From: Alistipes sp. CAG:268
GTDB taxonomy: Bacteria > Bacteroidota > Bacteroidia > Bacteroidales > Rikenellaceae
DNA: 64,000 bases
Reading direction: 5' to 3'
Assembly: GCA_000434235.1 (NCBI GenBank)
Contig: FR891966.1
Span: forward strand, 1-64,000
The notes under the pieces were generated by a model. The model searched no databases. It was not told where the DNA came from and was given only the letters and a program-made list of their open reading frames with translations. The translations under genes and the position numbers were made by a program. This document shows, piece after piece, positions 17,912 through 26,681 of this stretch; the stretch's first letter is position 1; every line of letters begins with the position of its first letter.

Positions 17912-18676
17912 TTAGTCGCGACGCCCGCCGAGGATCAGCAGGACGTAGTAGAGTACCGAAGCGATGGCGCTTAGCGCGGCCACCAGGTAGGTGCGGGCCG
18001 CCCACGAGAGGGCCTCTTTGGCCTGTGCAAGCTGGGCGCCCTGCATCGTGCGGCTCACCTGCAGCCACTCCAGTGCGCGGGCCGAAGCGTTGTATTCGAC
18101 CGGCAGCGTGATGATCGAGAAGAGGGCCGACACGGCGATCATGCCCACGCCGATCCAGCAGAGCAGTTCGTTGCGCGTCGAGGCGAGGATCACCAGCCCG
18201 AGGATGATGACCCACGTGGCGGCCGACGAGGCGAACTGCACCACGGGCACGAGCTGCGAGCGAAGCACCAGCGGGGCGTAGCCGCGGGCGTGCTGTACGG
18301 CATGGCCGCACTCGTGGGCCGCAACGGCGGCCGCGGCGACGCTTGTCGAGGAGTAGACCGCATCGCTCAGATTGACGGTCATCGTCTGCGGGTTGAAGTG
18401 GTCGGTGAGGTGCCCGCCGACATGCGTGACCTTCACGTTGTGGATGTTGTTGTCGCGCAGCATTTTTTCGGCTACCTCGGCGCCCGTGAGGCCGCCGGGG
18501 AACTGCACCTTCGAGTATCTCTTGAAGACGGACTGCAGGCGCGCCTGCACGAGGAATCCGATGACGCCGATGGCGATGATCAGAATGAACATGCCGGTCG
18601 TAGCGGCCGAGTAGCGTGCGGCGGCCGATTCGGCGTAAAGGTTTGCCTGAAGCAGGATGATGAGCGGTTGTACCAT
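17912..18676 (-). CDS. YugP-type membrane zinc metallopeptidase
   Basis: The 254-residue protein is a membrane-embedded neutral zinc peptidase of the Zn_peptidase_2 family. The active-site motif HECGH has H121, E122 and H125, and four hydrophobic segments surround it (residues 27-44, 150-172 and two near the C-terminus). The family motif with VGGHLTDHFNP and LSDAVYSSTSVAAAAVAAHECGHA is well conserved. No substrate is known for YugP. It lies between the SDR gene (15 bases upstream) and the SGNH gene in one minus-strand run. Confidence 0.88.
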   Translation of the reverse strand: MVQPLIILLQANLYAESAAARYSAATTGMFILIIAIGVIGFLVQARLQSVFKRYSKVQFPGGLTGAEVAEKMLRDNNIHNVKVTHVGGHLTDHFNPQTMTVNLSDAVYSSTSVAAAAVAAHECGHAVQHARGYAPLVLRSQLVPVVQFASSAATWVIILGLVILASTRNELLCWIGVGMIAVSALFSIITLPVEYNASARALEWLQVSRTMQGAQLAQAKEALSWAARTYLVAALSAIASVLYYVLLILGGRRD

Positions 18677-18691
18677 AAATCGTTCGTGTTT

Positions 18692-19441
18692 TTATCGGTT
18701 CTTGCGGTACGTGTAGTAGGCCCCGGCCTGTTGCGTGGGCATCAGTACCATATCATTAACGTTCATGTGGGCCGGTAATTGTGCGGCCCAGGCGATCGCC
18801 TCGGCGATGTCGTCGCCCGTGAGCGGCTCCACGCCGTCGTATACGCGGTCGGCGGCTTTGTGGTCGCCGTGGAAGCGGACGAGCGAGAACTCCGTCTCGA
18901 CCATGCCCGGGCGGATCTCCGTCACCTTGATCCCGGCCGACAGCAGGTCGGCGCGCATCGACTGCGAGATGGCGTGCACGGCGTGCTTCGAGGCGCAGTA
19001 GACCGCGCCGTTCTCGTAGGGCTCCGTGCCGGCGATCGAGCCGATGTTGAAGATGTGTCCGCCGCCTGCGGCGACCATCTTCGGCGCGATGACGCGCGTC
19101 ACGTAGAGCAGCCCCTTCACGTTGGTGTCGATCATGGCGTCCCAGTCGCGCGTGTCGCCCCGGTCGATGTGCTCGAGCCCGGCAGCCAGCCCGGCATTGT
19201 TCACCAGCAGGTCGATCCGTTCGAGCGGCTCCAGCGCCCGGCGCACCTCCTCCTCCGAGCGGACGTCGAAGGTGAGGGTCGTGCAGCGGCCGCCGGCCGA
19301 TTCGATGTCGTGCTGCAGGGCGGCGAGCCGCTCCGCGCGGCGCCCCGTAGCGATGATGTCGTAACCTTCGCGGGCGAGCCGCAGTGCGGTGGCGCGCCCG
19401 ATTCCCGAGGTCGCACCCGTGATCAATGCCTTTCTGTTCAT
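18692..19441 (-). CDS. SDR-family NADP oxidoreductase (YdfG-like)
   Basis: A 249-residue classical short-chain dehydrogenase. It shows the nucleotide-binding TGATSGIG, the structural NNAG, and the catalytic S135, Y148 and K152 (YCASK). Sequence through the substrate loop (EIRPGMVETEFSLVRFHGD) resembles YdfG-type NADP-dependent 3-hydroxy acid/serine dehydrogenases. It is the first gene of the minus-strand run that continues to the PAP2 gene. The precise substrate is inferred only. Confidence 0.88.
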   Translation of the reverse strand: MNRKALITGATSGIGRATALRLAREGYDIIATGRRAERLAALQHDIESAGGRCTTLTFDVRSEEEVRRALEPLERIDLLVNNAGLAAGLEHIDRGDTRDWDAMIDTNVKGLLYVTRVIAPKMVAAGGGHIFNIGSIAGTEPYENGAVYCASKHAVHAISQSMRADLLSAGIKVTEIRPGMVETEFSLVRFHGDHKAADRVYDGVEPLTGDDIAEAIAWAAQLPAHMNVNDMVLMPTQQAGAYYTYRKNR

Positions 19442-19484
19442 GGCGAAAACTGCCTCTCGGCGATTAAAAAAACGTTATTTCGGG

Positions 19485-19512
19485 CAAAAATACGAAATTA
19501 TGTGTTACTTTG
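19485..19512. promoter_or_regulatory. Divergent promoter region between the SDR and LolC/E-type genes
   Basis: On the minus strand TATTTTTG (19492-19485) fits the -7 consensus and would serve the SDR gene. On the plus strand TTACTTTG (19505-19512) fits with one mismatch and would start transcription about 20 bases before the GTG of the permease gene. The -33 elements are not convincing. Confidence 0.45.
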
Positions 19513-19540
19513 CATAAATTTTCGGATAAAAACAGCTGCC

Positions 19541-20785
19541 GTGAATCTCTCGTTTTTCATCGCCCGCCGCATGGCTCGACCCTCGCCGGAGAACAAGCCC
19601 GGCGTGATGGAGCGTATTGCCGTGATCTCCGTGGCGTTGGGGGTTGCGGTGATGATCCTTGCGCTGGCCGTCATCATGGGGTTCAAGCGCGAGGTGGCGC
19701 ACAAGATGGCGGGATTTGCGGCCCATGTTTCGGTGACCGACATCCGGGGTGTCCAGTCGCTCGATGCCCGGCCCGTGGTGCGGAGCCGGTACCTCGAGGA
19801 GCTGATCCGCTCGATGCCGGGCTTCGTCTCGATGGCGCCCTATGCGCTGCGCGGAGGCATCGTCCGCACCGAGGATGCCGTCGAGGGGGTGGTGCTCAAG
19901 GGGGTCGATGCGACCTACGACTGGCGCTTTTTCGACGAGTGGCTCGTTGCCGGGGAGCTTCCCCGTGTGGGCGACTCGATCCGTACGAAGGACATCCTGC
20001 TGTCGCAGACCCTCGCCTCGAAGCTGCGCCTCGGTCCCGGGGACAAGGTGGAGATGCTCTTCGTCGAGCCCGGCGAACTGCCGCGTCGCGACCGCTTCAA
20101 GGTATCCGGTCTCTACGCCTCGGGAATGGACGACATGGACGAGCGGATGATCCTCACGGACCTGCGCAACGTGCAGCGGCTGGCCGAGTGGTCCGGCGAC
20201 GAGGTCTCGGGTTATGAAATACTCCTGGAGCGGGCCTCCGATGCCGACGCATGCGCCGCACGGCTCGGCCATGCGCTCCTGTACGACGACGACCCCGCGA
20301 CGGCAAACCTTGCCGTGACGAGCGTTGCGGAGCGCTATCCCAACATTTTCGACTGGCTGCGGGCCCACGACGTCAATGCCGCGGTGATCATCGTCATCAT
20401 GCTCGTCGTGGCCTTCTTCAACATGGCCTCGGCCCTGCTGATCCTCGTGCTCGAGCGGACGCGCATGATCGGCCTGCTGAAGGCTCTCGGCATGCCCAAC
20501 AGCCAGCTGCGGGCGATCTTCCTCTGGCGGGCGACCTTCGTGACGCTGCGCGGCCTGGCCTGGGGCAACGCCGTCGGGCTGGGGGCCTGCCTCGTGCAGC
20601 AGGCGACGCATCTGGTCAAGCTCGATGCCGAGGGCTACCTGCTCTCGGAGGTCCCCGTGGCGCTCGACTGGGCGTGGTGGCTGCCGCTCAACCTGGGTTT
20701 CATGGCGGCGATCGTCGTGCTGCTGCTCATTCCGACCTTTGTGATCTCGACGGTGCGACCCGACGAGACGATCCGATATGAATAA
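19541..20785 (+). CDS. LolC/LolE-type ABC permease (FtsX domain)
   Basis: The 414-residue protein has an N-terminal transmembrane helix (ERIAVISVALGVAVMILALAVIMGF), a MacB-like periplasmic domain and three C-terminal helices of an FtsX domain. LolC/E with LolD releases lipoproteins from the inner membrane to LolA. The chosen start is GTG at 19541, giving MNLSFFIARRMARPS, the usual beginning of this family; the frame is open far upstream but those residues are antisense to the SDR gene. No LolD ATPase is adjacent, as is common in Bacteroidetes. menG follows after 6 bases. Confidence 0.9.
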   Translation: MNLSFFIARRMARPSPENKPGVMERIAVISVALGVAVMILALAVIMGFKREVAHKMAGFAAHVSVTDIRGVQSLDARPVVRSRYLEELIRSMPGFVSMAPYALRGGIVRTEDAVEGVVLKGVDATYDWRFFDEWLVAGELPRVGDSIRTKDILLSQTLASKLRLGPGDKVEMLFVEPGELPRRDRFKVSGLYASGMDDMDERMILTDLRNVQRLAEWSGDEVSGYEILLERASDADACAARLGHALLYDDDPATANLAVTSVAERYPNIFDWLRAHDVNAAVIIVIMLVVAFFNMASALLILVLERTRMIGLLKALGMPNSQLRAIFLWRATFVTLRGLAWGNAVGLGACLVQQATHLVKLDAEGYLLSEVPVALDWAWWLPLNLGFMAAIVVLLLIPTFVISTVRPDETIRYE

Positions 20786-20791
20786 CGCAAG

Positions 20792-21508
20792 ATGAAACCG
20801 TACAATACCGATCAGACCAAGAAAGAGGAGGTGCGCGAGATGTTCGATCGCATCGCTCCCCGTTACGATTTGCTCAACCATACGCTGTCGATGAACATCG
20901 ACCGCATCTGGCGCCGGCACGTGGTGCGCGAAGTGCGCCGTTCGGCGCCGCGGAGGATACTCGACGTGGCGACGGGCACGGGCGATCTGGCCATCGAGAT
21001 GGCCCGCCGGATCGACGGCGTGCAGGTGCTGGCCGTCGATCTCTCGGAGCAGATGCTCTCTGTGGCGCGGCGCAAGGTCGAGGCGCGCGGACTCGACGGA
21101 CGGATCATCCTCGACCGCGGCGACGCCGAGCACCTGACGGCCGGCGACGCCTCGGTCGATGTGGCGACGGTGGCCTTCGGGGTCCGGAACTTCGGGGACC
21201 TCGAGACCGGGCTGCGCGAACTGTTCCGGGTTGTCCGTCCCGGAGGCCGGGTGGTGATCCTTGAGTTCTCGACGCCCCGCAACCGGATCTTCCGCACCCT
21301 CTACGAGTTCTACTCCTACCGCATTCTGCCCCGCATCGGGGGCATGGTGTCGCACGACCGGCAGGCCTACGCCTACCTCCCGGCTTCGGTCGGTGAGTTC
21401 CCGGCTCCGGAGCGGTTCCTGGCGATGATGGAGGCGGCGGGATTCCGGCGCTGCAGGGCCCGGAGCCAGAGCTTCGGCATTGCACAGATCTACATCGGCG
21501 AGCGATGA
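20792..21508 (+). CDS. menG: Demethylmenaquinone methyltransferase
   Basis: MenG/UbiE carries out the last step of menaquinone synthesis using S-adenosylmethionine. The 238-residue protein has the family start KKEEVREMFDRIAPRYDLLNHTLS, the AdoMet-binding DVATGTGDLAIEMA and the FGVRNFGDLETGLRELFRVVRPGG signature. Menaquinone is the only quinone expected in Bacteroidales, so MenG is a better name than UbiE. The stop overlaps the next start by 4 bases. Confidence 0.95.
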   Translation: MKPYNTDQTKKEEVREMFDRIAPRYDLLNHTLSMNIDRIWRRHVVREVRRSAPRRILDVATGTGDLAIEMARRIDGVQVLAVDLSEQMLSVARRKVEARGLDGRIILDRGDAEHLTAGDASVDVATVAFGVRNFGDLETGLRELFRVVRPGGRVVILEFSTPRNRIFRTLYEFYSYRILPRIGGMVSHDRQAYAYLPASVGEFPAPERFLAMMEAAGFRRCRARSQSFGIAQIYIGER

Positions 21509-22062
21509 ACGGGGCCCTGCGACGCATCGTGTGGCGCTGCCTGGCGGTTGCAATCCTGCTGACGGTTGCGGTCTCCTGCCGGCAGGCGGTCGAGCAGGCC
21601 CGACACGAAATCGGCATCGAGACGGTCGAGCGCATCGAGCGCCGGGGATCGGCGGGTGCGGTGGCGGTGCTGCGGGTGCGCAACGATTCGGAGCGCACGC
21701 TGGTGCTGCGACATGCCCGGATCGGGGTCAGTTACGGCGGTGCGCCGGTGTGCGAGCTGGAGCTGCGCGATCCGGTGCGGGTGCCTCGGCGGACGACCGG
21801 GAGTGTCACGACGTTGTGGCGGTTGCGGGCGGATAATCCGATGGCGCTCTATGTACTCGAACGTCGGATCCGCGAGGGAGACCTGGAGCGGATCGGCATC
21901 CGCTACGACCTCCGTGGCCGCGGCGGGGGGGGTGCCATCCGCTACGACCTCCGTGGCCGCGGCGGTGCGGTTCCGGTAAATATTTCGGCCGAAATGATGC
22001 CGTTGTCGGATTTTTTGAATACCTTTGGCCTGTCGGCCGACGACCTTAAAAACTATCTGTAA
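21505..22062 (+). CDS. Small lipoprotein with internal 13-residue duplication
   Basis: The 185-residue product has a signal peptide with lipobox TVAVSC (Cys25). The rest is beta-rich, with GAVAVLRVRNDSERTLVLRHARIGVSYGG suggesting an LEA14-like/immunoglobulin-type domain, though I do not assign a family firmly. IRYDLRGRGG occurs twice, 13 residues apart, from an in-frame 39-base duplication. The gene overlaps menG by 4 bases and the next gene by 1 base (TAATG), so three genes are translationally coupled. A tract of eight G (21925-21932) sits inside the duplicated part. Confidence 0.75.
   Translation: MNGALRRIVWRCLAVAILLTVAVSCRQAVEQARHEIGIETVERIERRGSAGAVAVLRVRNDSERTLVLRHARIGVSYGGAPVCELELRDPVRVPRRTTGSVTTLWRLRADNPMALYVLERRIREGDLERIGIRYDLRGRGGGGAIRYDLRGRGGAVPVNISAEMMPLSDFLNTFGLSADDLKNYL
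21897..21965 (+). repeat. In-frame 39-bp period duplication within the lipoprotein gene
   Basis: Thirty identical bases beginning CATCCGCTACGACCTCCGTG occur at 21897-21926 and 21936-21965. The 9-base spacer includes most of a G8 run (21925-21932). The period of 39 keeps the frame and adds 13 residues. Confidence 0.9.
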
Positions 22063-22535
22063 TGATACGCAGGATCTCGATATGCATCTGTTTGCTGTGC
22101 TGCGCGGCGGCTCTTCCCGCGGCGGCACAGTCGTTGGGCGCTTTCAAGCGGCAGCTGGCCGAGCCGGCCGCCTCGTCCTCGCTGTTCGGGCGGGCCCGGG
22201 TGATTGCCAGCGAATATGGCGAAACGGCCGGCAAGGTGGCCGATGCCGCACGCGCGGAGCAGCGGCAGCGGTTTGCGGGCTACCGCGTCTGCATCTTCTC
22301 GGACAACGGTCCCGAGGCGCGCGAAGGGGCCTTCGAGGCCAAGAAACTCTTCGAGGAGACCTTTCCCGACGTCAAGGTATACATGGGCTACGAGAATCCC
22401 TATTTCAAGGTCTCGGTCGGCAACTGCCTGACGGCCGAGGAGGCGATCATCCTCAAGGGCCGCGTGTCGGCCACCTTCCCGAAAGCCTTCCTCAAGAACG
22501 AGGAGATCGCCGTTTCCGATCTGGTGGAACCGTGA
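22062..22535 (+). CDS. Secreted SPOR-like domain protein
   Basis: A 157-residue protein with signal peptide (CLLCCAAALPAAAQ). Residues 70-150 (GYRVCIFSDNGPEAREGA, then VYMGYENPYFKVSVGNCLTAEEA) look like the short SPOR-like domain seen in Bacteroidetes proteins; SPOR domains bind denuded peptidoglycan glycans. The start overlaps the stop of the preceding lipoprotein gene. It converges on the GH43 gene with only 4 bases between stops and marks the edge of the carbohydrate locus. Confidence 0.8.
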   Translation: MIRRISICICLLCCAAALPAAAQSLGAFKRQLAEPAASSSLFGRARVIASEYGETAGKVADAARAEQRQRFAGYRVCIFSDNGPEAREGAFEAKKLFEETFPDVKVYMGYENPYFKVSVGNCLTAEEAIILKGRVSATFPKAFLKNEEIAVSDLVEP

Positions 22536-22539
22536 AGGT

Positions 22540-23514
22540 TCAGTCCCTTGTTAATCGTGGGGTAAAATAGTCCGGCAGAAAAATAAGCCGGTCTGCCGTA
22601 TTTTTCTGTGGAATGAACTTCAGCCGCGTGAAGTGCATGATGCGTGGCGAGATCTGTCCTGGGGCATGGTGGGCGTGGAAGACGACCCGATATCGATGTC
22701 TCTTGTCCCTGAAAACGGCATGATGTCCGCAGCCCTGCAATGTCCCCGGGGATTGCAGAATCGGGTTGTGCTCCGATTTGGTCCAGGGACCCAGGGGGTG
22801 ATCCGCCGTGGCGTATCCTATGCCGTAGTCGGGGCATTCGTAGCTGTTGGCGGAATACGTCAGGTAGTATGTGCCTTTGTGCCGGATGACAAAAGGCCCC
22901 TCGTTTACTGACGGCCATATCTTCTCCCATTCCTGGGACATGCTGATGCATGGTCGGGCTGTGTCAGGCCGAGGCGTTTGCAGATCCTTTTCGAGTTCGC
23001 AGACCCAGATTGCGTTGCATGTGTCGATTTTGACCCAGAACAGGTAAGCCTGTCCATTTGGGTCGATGAAGAGCGAATTGTCGATGTTGCGGCCTTCGAT
23101 CATCGGGCGTTTCTCCTTTTGTCTGAATGGCCCGAGCGGCGATTCGGATGTGGCGACACAGATGTGTTCCTCTGCAGAATAGTACATGTAATAGGTTCCG
23201 TCGATGAGATACACCTCCGGGGCCCAGAACCATTTGTTGCCGTAGCTGTCCCGTTTGTCGAGTGCAAGGTGAACCTTGTCGTCTCCCGAGGGCGATTTCC
23301 AGTTTTTCAAATCCCTGGAGATGTAGACCGGTATGCCGTTGTCGCTGCCGGTGCCGTATGCATAGTAGACTCCTTTGTCGTAGAGGATGAACGGATCGGC
23401 CAGTGGAACCTGCTGTTCCCCATTCTTTGCGGTGGTTTTCGTTGTGGAGAAAACGGCTGCCAGCAGCATGCATGCAGTTGCGATGAAATGTTGCAGTTCT
23501 TGTTTCTTTGTCAT
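22540..23514 (-). CDS. Glycoside hydrolase family 43, secreted
   Basis: A 324-residue five-bladed propeller enzyme with a signal peptide. The GH43 triad is visible: base D40 (PLADPFILYD), pKa modulator D145 (NIDNSLFID) and acid E205 (VNEGPFV). GH43 members remove L-arabinofuranose, D-xylose or, in subfamily 31, D-galactofuranose; the subfamily cannot be fixed by eye. Start 23514 (MTKKQELQHF) is preferred over an ATG 45 bases upstream because it precedes the signal peptide. It is divergent from the GH116 gene, and a LacI-type operator lies in its leader, so it belongs to the same regulon. If the target is arabinogalactan, galactofuranose release would fit. Confidence 0.9.
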   Translation of the reverse strand: MTKKQELQHFIATACMLLAAVFSTTKTTAKNGEQQVPLADPFILYDKGVYYAYGTGSDNGIPVYISRDLKNWKSPSGDDKVHLALDKRDSYGNKWFWAPEVYLIDGTYYMYYSAEEHICVATSESPLGPFRQKEKRPMIEGRNIDNSLFIDPNGQAYLFWVKIDTCNAIWVCELEKDLQTPRPDTARPCISMSQEWEKIWPSVNEGPFVIRHKGTYYLTYSANSYECPDYGIGYATADHPLGPWTKSEHNPILQSPGTLQGCGHHAVFRDKRHRYRVVFHAHHAPGQISPRIMHFTRLKFIPQKNTADRLIFLPDYFTPRLTRD

Positions 23515-23572
23515 GTTTGCGCGTTTTTGGTTGTATCGGGTCTGTTCCTGTAGTAGCAAGGCTGTTTTTTAA

Positions 23573-23594
23573 TTTGCTAAAACGTTATAATAAA
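23573..23594 (-). promoter_or_regulatory. LacI-type operator in the GH43 leader
   Basis: The left half TTTGCTAAAACG is identical to the site before lacI, followed by the imperfect right half TTATAATAAA, centred on the CG at 23583/23584. It lies between the GH43 start and its -7 element, where a bound repressor would block elongation. Confidence 0.6.
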
Positions 23595-23681
23595 TTTCGA
23601 TAATTCTTGATGTGTGATGATTTGCGTTTTATATATTTGATATTTAGTGTGTTGCGTCGCTTGCTGGGACGCTGTGTATTG

Positions 23682-23689
23682 CAAAGATA
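23682..23689 (-). promoter_or_regulatory. Promoter -7 element for GH43
   Basis: Minus-strand TATCTTTG fits TAnnTTTG exactly. A TTTG is found 24 bases upstream, longer than the usual 19-21, so the -33 element is uncertain. The leader would be about 160 bases. Confidence 0.5.
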
Positions 23690-23710
23690 AAAAATATTGA
23701 TTGAATTTAG

Positions 23711-23741
23711 TTGCAAAAATACATGGTTCCTGCTATATTTG
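23711..23741 (+). promoter_or_regulatory. Promoter for the GH116 gene
   Basis: TATATTTG (23734-23741) fits the -7 consensus and TTG at 23711-23713 lies 20 bases upstream. Transcription would start near 23748, about 60 bases before the start codon. Confidence 0.65.
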
Positions 23742-23810
23742 TATGGTACGACCGAGGATATACTTTCCAATTCAATACTCTTTTTTACCAACTAAACTTA
23801 AACAATCGTT

Positions 23811-26336
23811 ATGAACAGAAACCTGAAACTGCTCTTTTGGCTGGGTATGTTTGCCGTCTCGCTTGAATCGGCTGCTGCCCGGGAATTCAACGGTGTCTAT
23901 GAGGGGCATAACATGGATCATGTCGCGTTCCCGGTCGGAGGTATCGGAACGGGAATGATCTGCTTCGAGGGGACCGGTGCGATATCCCACGTCTCGCTTC
24001 ATCATGTCCCGGATCTTTTCCATGAGCCGTGTACGTTTGCTGCTGTCTGTGTCAAGGGTGTCGAAAACGGAGCCAAGGTGCTTGAAGCCAATGTTCCCGA
24101 ATATAAGAAATACGGCCGTTTGAACGGGGGAATGGGTGTCGGCGGAACTACATGGGGATTGCCCCGTTTCGATGAGGGGCGCTTCTCGGCAAGGTTCCCC
24201 TTTGCCCGGCTCGATCTGCATGACGACGATCTCCCGCTTGACGTTTCGATCGTTGCCTGGAATCCTTTTATTCCGAACGATGAGGACAATTCCGGACTTC
24301 CTGTCGGAGGGTTTGAATATACTTTCCGCAATACCTCGAAAAAACCGGTTGTGGCCGTATTCTCGTTCAATACCCGTAATTTCATGTACAAAACGGATGC
24401 GGCCGTATCTTCGGTAACTCCGTTCGAGCGGGGATTCATCCTCAATCAGGAGGCTCCCGCAAATGAGCGCCATCTTGAAGGGCATCTTGCCATCTGGACT
24501 GACGATGCCCGCACGACAGTCGATCATTGCTGGTTTCGAGGCGGTTGGTTCGATCCCCTGACGATGGCCTGGAACAACGTGACGCGGGGTGAACTCATAT
24601 CTAACGAGCCCGGGCCGGGGGCGCCCGGAGGTTCGCTCTACGTCCCGGTCGAACTGGCTCCTGGCGAATCGAAGACCGTTCGGCTCTATATGGCCTGGTT
24701 CGTTCCCCGCTCGAACCACCGGATCGGTCTCGACCCGAAGAATGTGCGCGATTTCGGCTCCTGTTACAACGAGGCGGATTATGCGGGGCAGCCGGACCGT
24801 TATGAACCGTGGTACAGCCGAAGGTTCCGGAACGTAAACGAGGTGGCTGCCTATTGGGAAGAGAATTACGATCAGCTCAAGCAGAGAACCGGACGCTTTA
24901 CGGAGGCTTTTTACGATACGAGCCTGCCCAAGGAGGTTGTAGAGGCTGTGGCCGCGAATCTGACTATCCTCAAGTCGCCCACGGTGATGCGGCAGCATGA
25001 TGGCCGTTTCTGGGTTTGGGAAGGCAGCGGTGACAGTTGGGGCAGTTGCCACGGCTCCTGCACGCATGTCTGGAATTATGCCCAGGCGGTGCCTCACCTT
25101 TTTCCCCGCCTGGAGCGTTCGTTGCGTGAGACCGAGTTTTTCGTGGATCAGAATACCGACGGACATCAGGCATTTCGGACCAATCTGCCGATTCGGCCGG
25201 TGCACCATGACTTCCATGCGGCGGCGGACGGGCAGCTCGGTGGAATCATCAAAGTGTACCGGGATTGGCGGATCGGCGGCGACAGCTTGTGGATCAGTAG
25301 GCTGTATCCGCAGCTGAAGCAGAGTATGGACTATTGCATCCGGACTTGGGATCCTCGTGAGGTGGGGGCTTTGGAGGAACCTCACCACAATACCTACGAT
25401 ATCGAATTCTGGGGGCCGGACGGCATGTGTACGAGCTTCTATGCCGGCGCACTGAACTGTTTCGTCGCGATAGGCGAGTATCTGGGGCAGGATGTGTCGT
25501 ACTACCGGGAACTGCTGGACCGGAGCCGCGATTATATGGAAAACAAGTTGTGGAACGGCGAGTATTTTATCCAGAATGTCCGGTGGAAGGACCTGAATGC
25601 ACAGAATCCCACTACGGCTCTGACGTTCCATAGCACCTATTCGGAAGAGGCGAGGGTCATTCTTGAGAAGGAGGGTCCCAAATATCAGTATGGCACGGGT
25701 TGCATCTCGGATGGCATTATCGGTTGCTGGATGTCCCTGGCTGCAGGTATCGACGAGCCGATCGATCCCGACATGGTGCGCAGCCACTTGAATGCCGTCT
25801 ATCGCTACAACCTCAAGCACGATCTGACGGATCACGCCAATCCGCAGCGCCCGGGGTACGCAATGGGGCGCGAGGGCGGTCTGCTGTTGTGCTCGTGGCC
25901 TCATGGCGACAAGCCCCAGCTGCCGTTTGTCTACAGCGACGAGGTATGGACAGGCATTGAATATCAGGTGGCCGCCCATCTGATTTTCGAGGGAGAGGTC
26001 GAGAAAGGTCTTGATATTGTGCGTACCTGCCGTTCCCGGTACGACGGTACGGTGCGGAATCCGTTCAACGAATATGAGTGCGGATCGTGGTATGCACGTG
26101 CGATGTCGAGCTACAGTCTGATTCAGGCTTTGACCGGTGTTCGTTATGATGCCGTCGAGAAGACGCTTTATATCGATTCCCGGATCGGAGACTTCAAGTC
26201 GTTTCTCTCCGTGGACGGAGGATATGCAACCGTTTCATTGAAGCGAGGGAAACCTTGTATCAGGGTTCACGAAGGGCAGATCGATATCGATAAATGCCTG
26301 GTTGGGGGCAAATCGGTTGAAATAGAGAGGTTGTGA
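23811..26336 (+). CDS. Glycoside hydrolase family 116 (GBA2-like / DUF608), secreted
   Basis: An 841-residue protein with a signal peptide (about residues 1-23). It has an N-terminal beta-sandwich (GBA2_N, with VAFPVGGIGTGMICFEGTG) and a C-terminal (alpha/alpha)6 barrel (DUF608, with SCTHVWNYAQAVPHLFP). D530 in HNTYDIEFWGPDG matches the acid/base position of the family; I did not assign the nucleophile. Known GH116 activities include beta-glucosidase, beta-xylosidase, N-acetylglucosaminidase and exo-beta-D-arabinofuranosidase. The last fits the GH172/GH183 neighbours. It has its own promoter and a terminator immediately after it, and faces away from GH43. Confidence 0.92.
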   Translation: MNRNLKLLFWLGMFAVSLESAAAREFNGVYEGHNMDHVAFPVGGIGTGMICFEGTGAISHVSLHHVPDLFHEPCTFAAVCVKGVENGAKVLEANVPEYKKYGRLNGGMGVGGTTWGLPRFDEGRFSARFPFARLDLHDDDLPLDVSIVAWNPFIPNDEDNSGLPVGGFEYTFRNTSKKPVVAVFSFNTRNFMYKTDAAVSSVTPFERGFILNQEAPANERHLEGHLAIWTDDARTTVDHCWFRGGWFDPLTMAWNNVTRGELISNEPGPGAPGGSLYVPVELAPGESKTVRLYMAWFVPRSNHRIGLDPKNVRDFGSCYNEADYAGQPDRYEPWYSRRFRNVNEVAAYWEENYDQLKQRTGRFTEAFYDTSLPKEVVEAVAANLTILKSPTVMRQHDGRFWVWEGSGDSWGSCHGSCTHVWNYAQAVPHLFPRLERSLRETEFFVDQNTDGHQAFRTNLPIRPVHHDFHAAADGQLGGIIKVYRDWRIGGDSLWISRLYPQLKQSMDYCIRTWDPREVGALEEPHHNTYDIEFWGPDGMCTSFYAGALNCFVAIGEYLGQDVSYYRELLDRSRDYMENKLWNGEYFIQNVRWKDLNAQNPTTALTFHSTYSEEARVILEKEGPKYQYGTGCISDGIIGCWMSLAAGIDEPIDPDMVRSHLNAVYRYNLKHDLTDHANPQRPGYAMGREGGLLLCSWPHGDKPQLPFVYSDEVWTGIEYQVAAHLIFEGEVEKGLDIVRTCRSRYDGTVRNPFNEYECGSWYARAMSSYSLIQALTGVRYDAVEKTLYIDSRIGDFKSFLSVDGGYATVSLKRGKPCIRVHEGQIDIDKCLVGGKSVEIERL

Positions 26337-26366
26337 GACTGTCGGTGGTCTGTGACTGAACGGTCG

Positions 26367-26399
26367 CGGGAAAGATCCTCAGGGTCTTTCCCGTTTTTT
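26367..26399 (+). terminator. Terminator of the GH116 gene
   Basis: CGGGAAAGA (26367-26375) pairs with TCTTTCCCG (26385-26393) and is followed by six T. The 200 bases from here to the next hairpin contain no supportable gene. Confidence 0.88.
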
Positions 26400-26607
26400 G
26401 TTGGATTCCTGTGAAGCCCGAACGGGGTAGGCTCTGAACGGATGGATGGCGCTGGAAGTGCTTGAGGCTATGTCCGGCCGATACGGGCGGGGCTTCTCGA
26501 ACCTGTGGAGAGGATGTTTGGGCTCGATCGGGATGTTGGGAAGGGTATTGTCAATCGGCAGAATCAGAGGAAAAAGAATGGACGGTTCCCGGAGGCCGAT
26601 TAGGCAC

Positions 26608-26647
26608 AAAAAGGAGAGCGAGGACCAGTTGTTGACCCTCGCTCTCC
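26608..26647 (-). terminator. Terminator of the GH172 gene
   Basis: GGAGAGCGAGG (26613-26623) pairs perfectly with CCTCGCTCTCC (26637-26647). On the minus strand the stem is followed by five T. It lies 34 bases past the GH172 stop. Confidence 0.88.
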
Positions 26648-26681
26648 GGCGATTCTTTGGGAGTTTTTGGGAATATGAAAG

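Noticed and set aside
21897-21965. The direct repeat as part of a CRISPR or repeat array
   Set aside because: There are only two copies, in frame inside a coding sequence, with no spacers of constant length.
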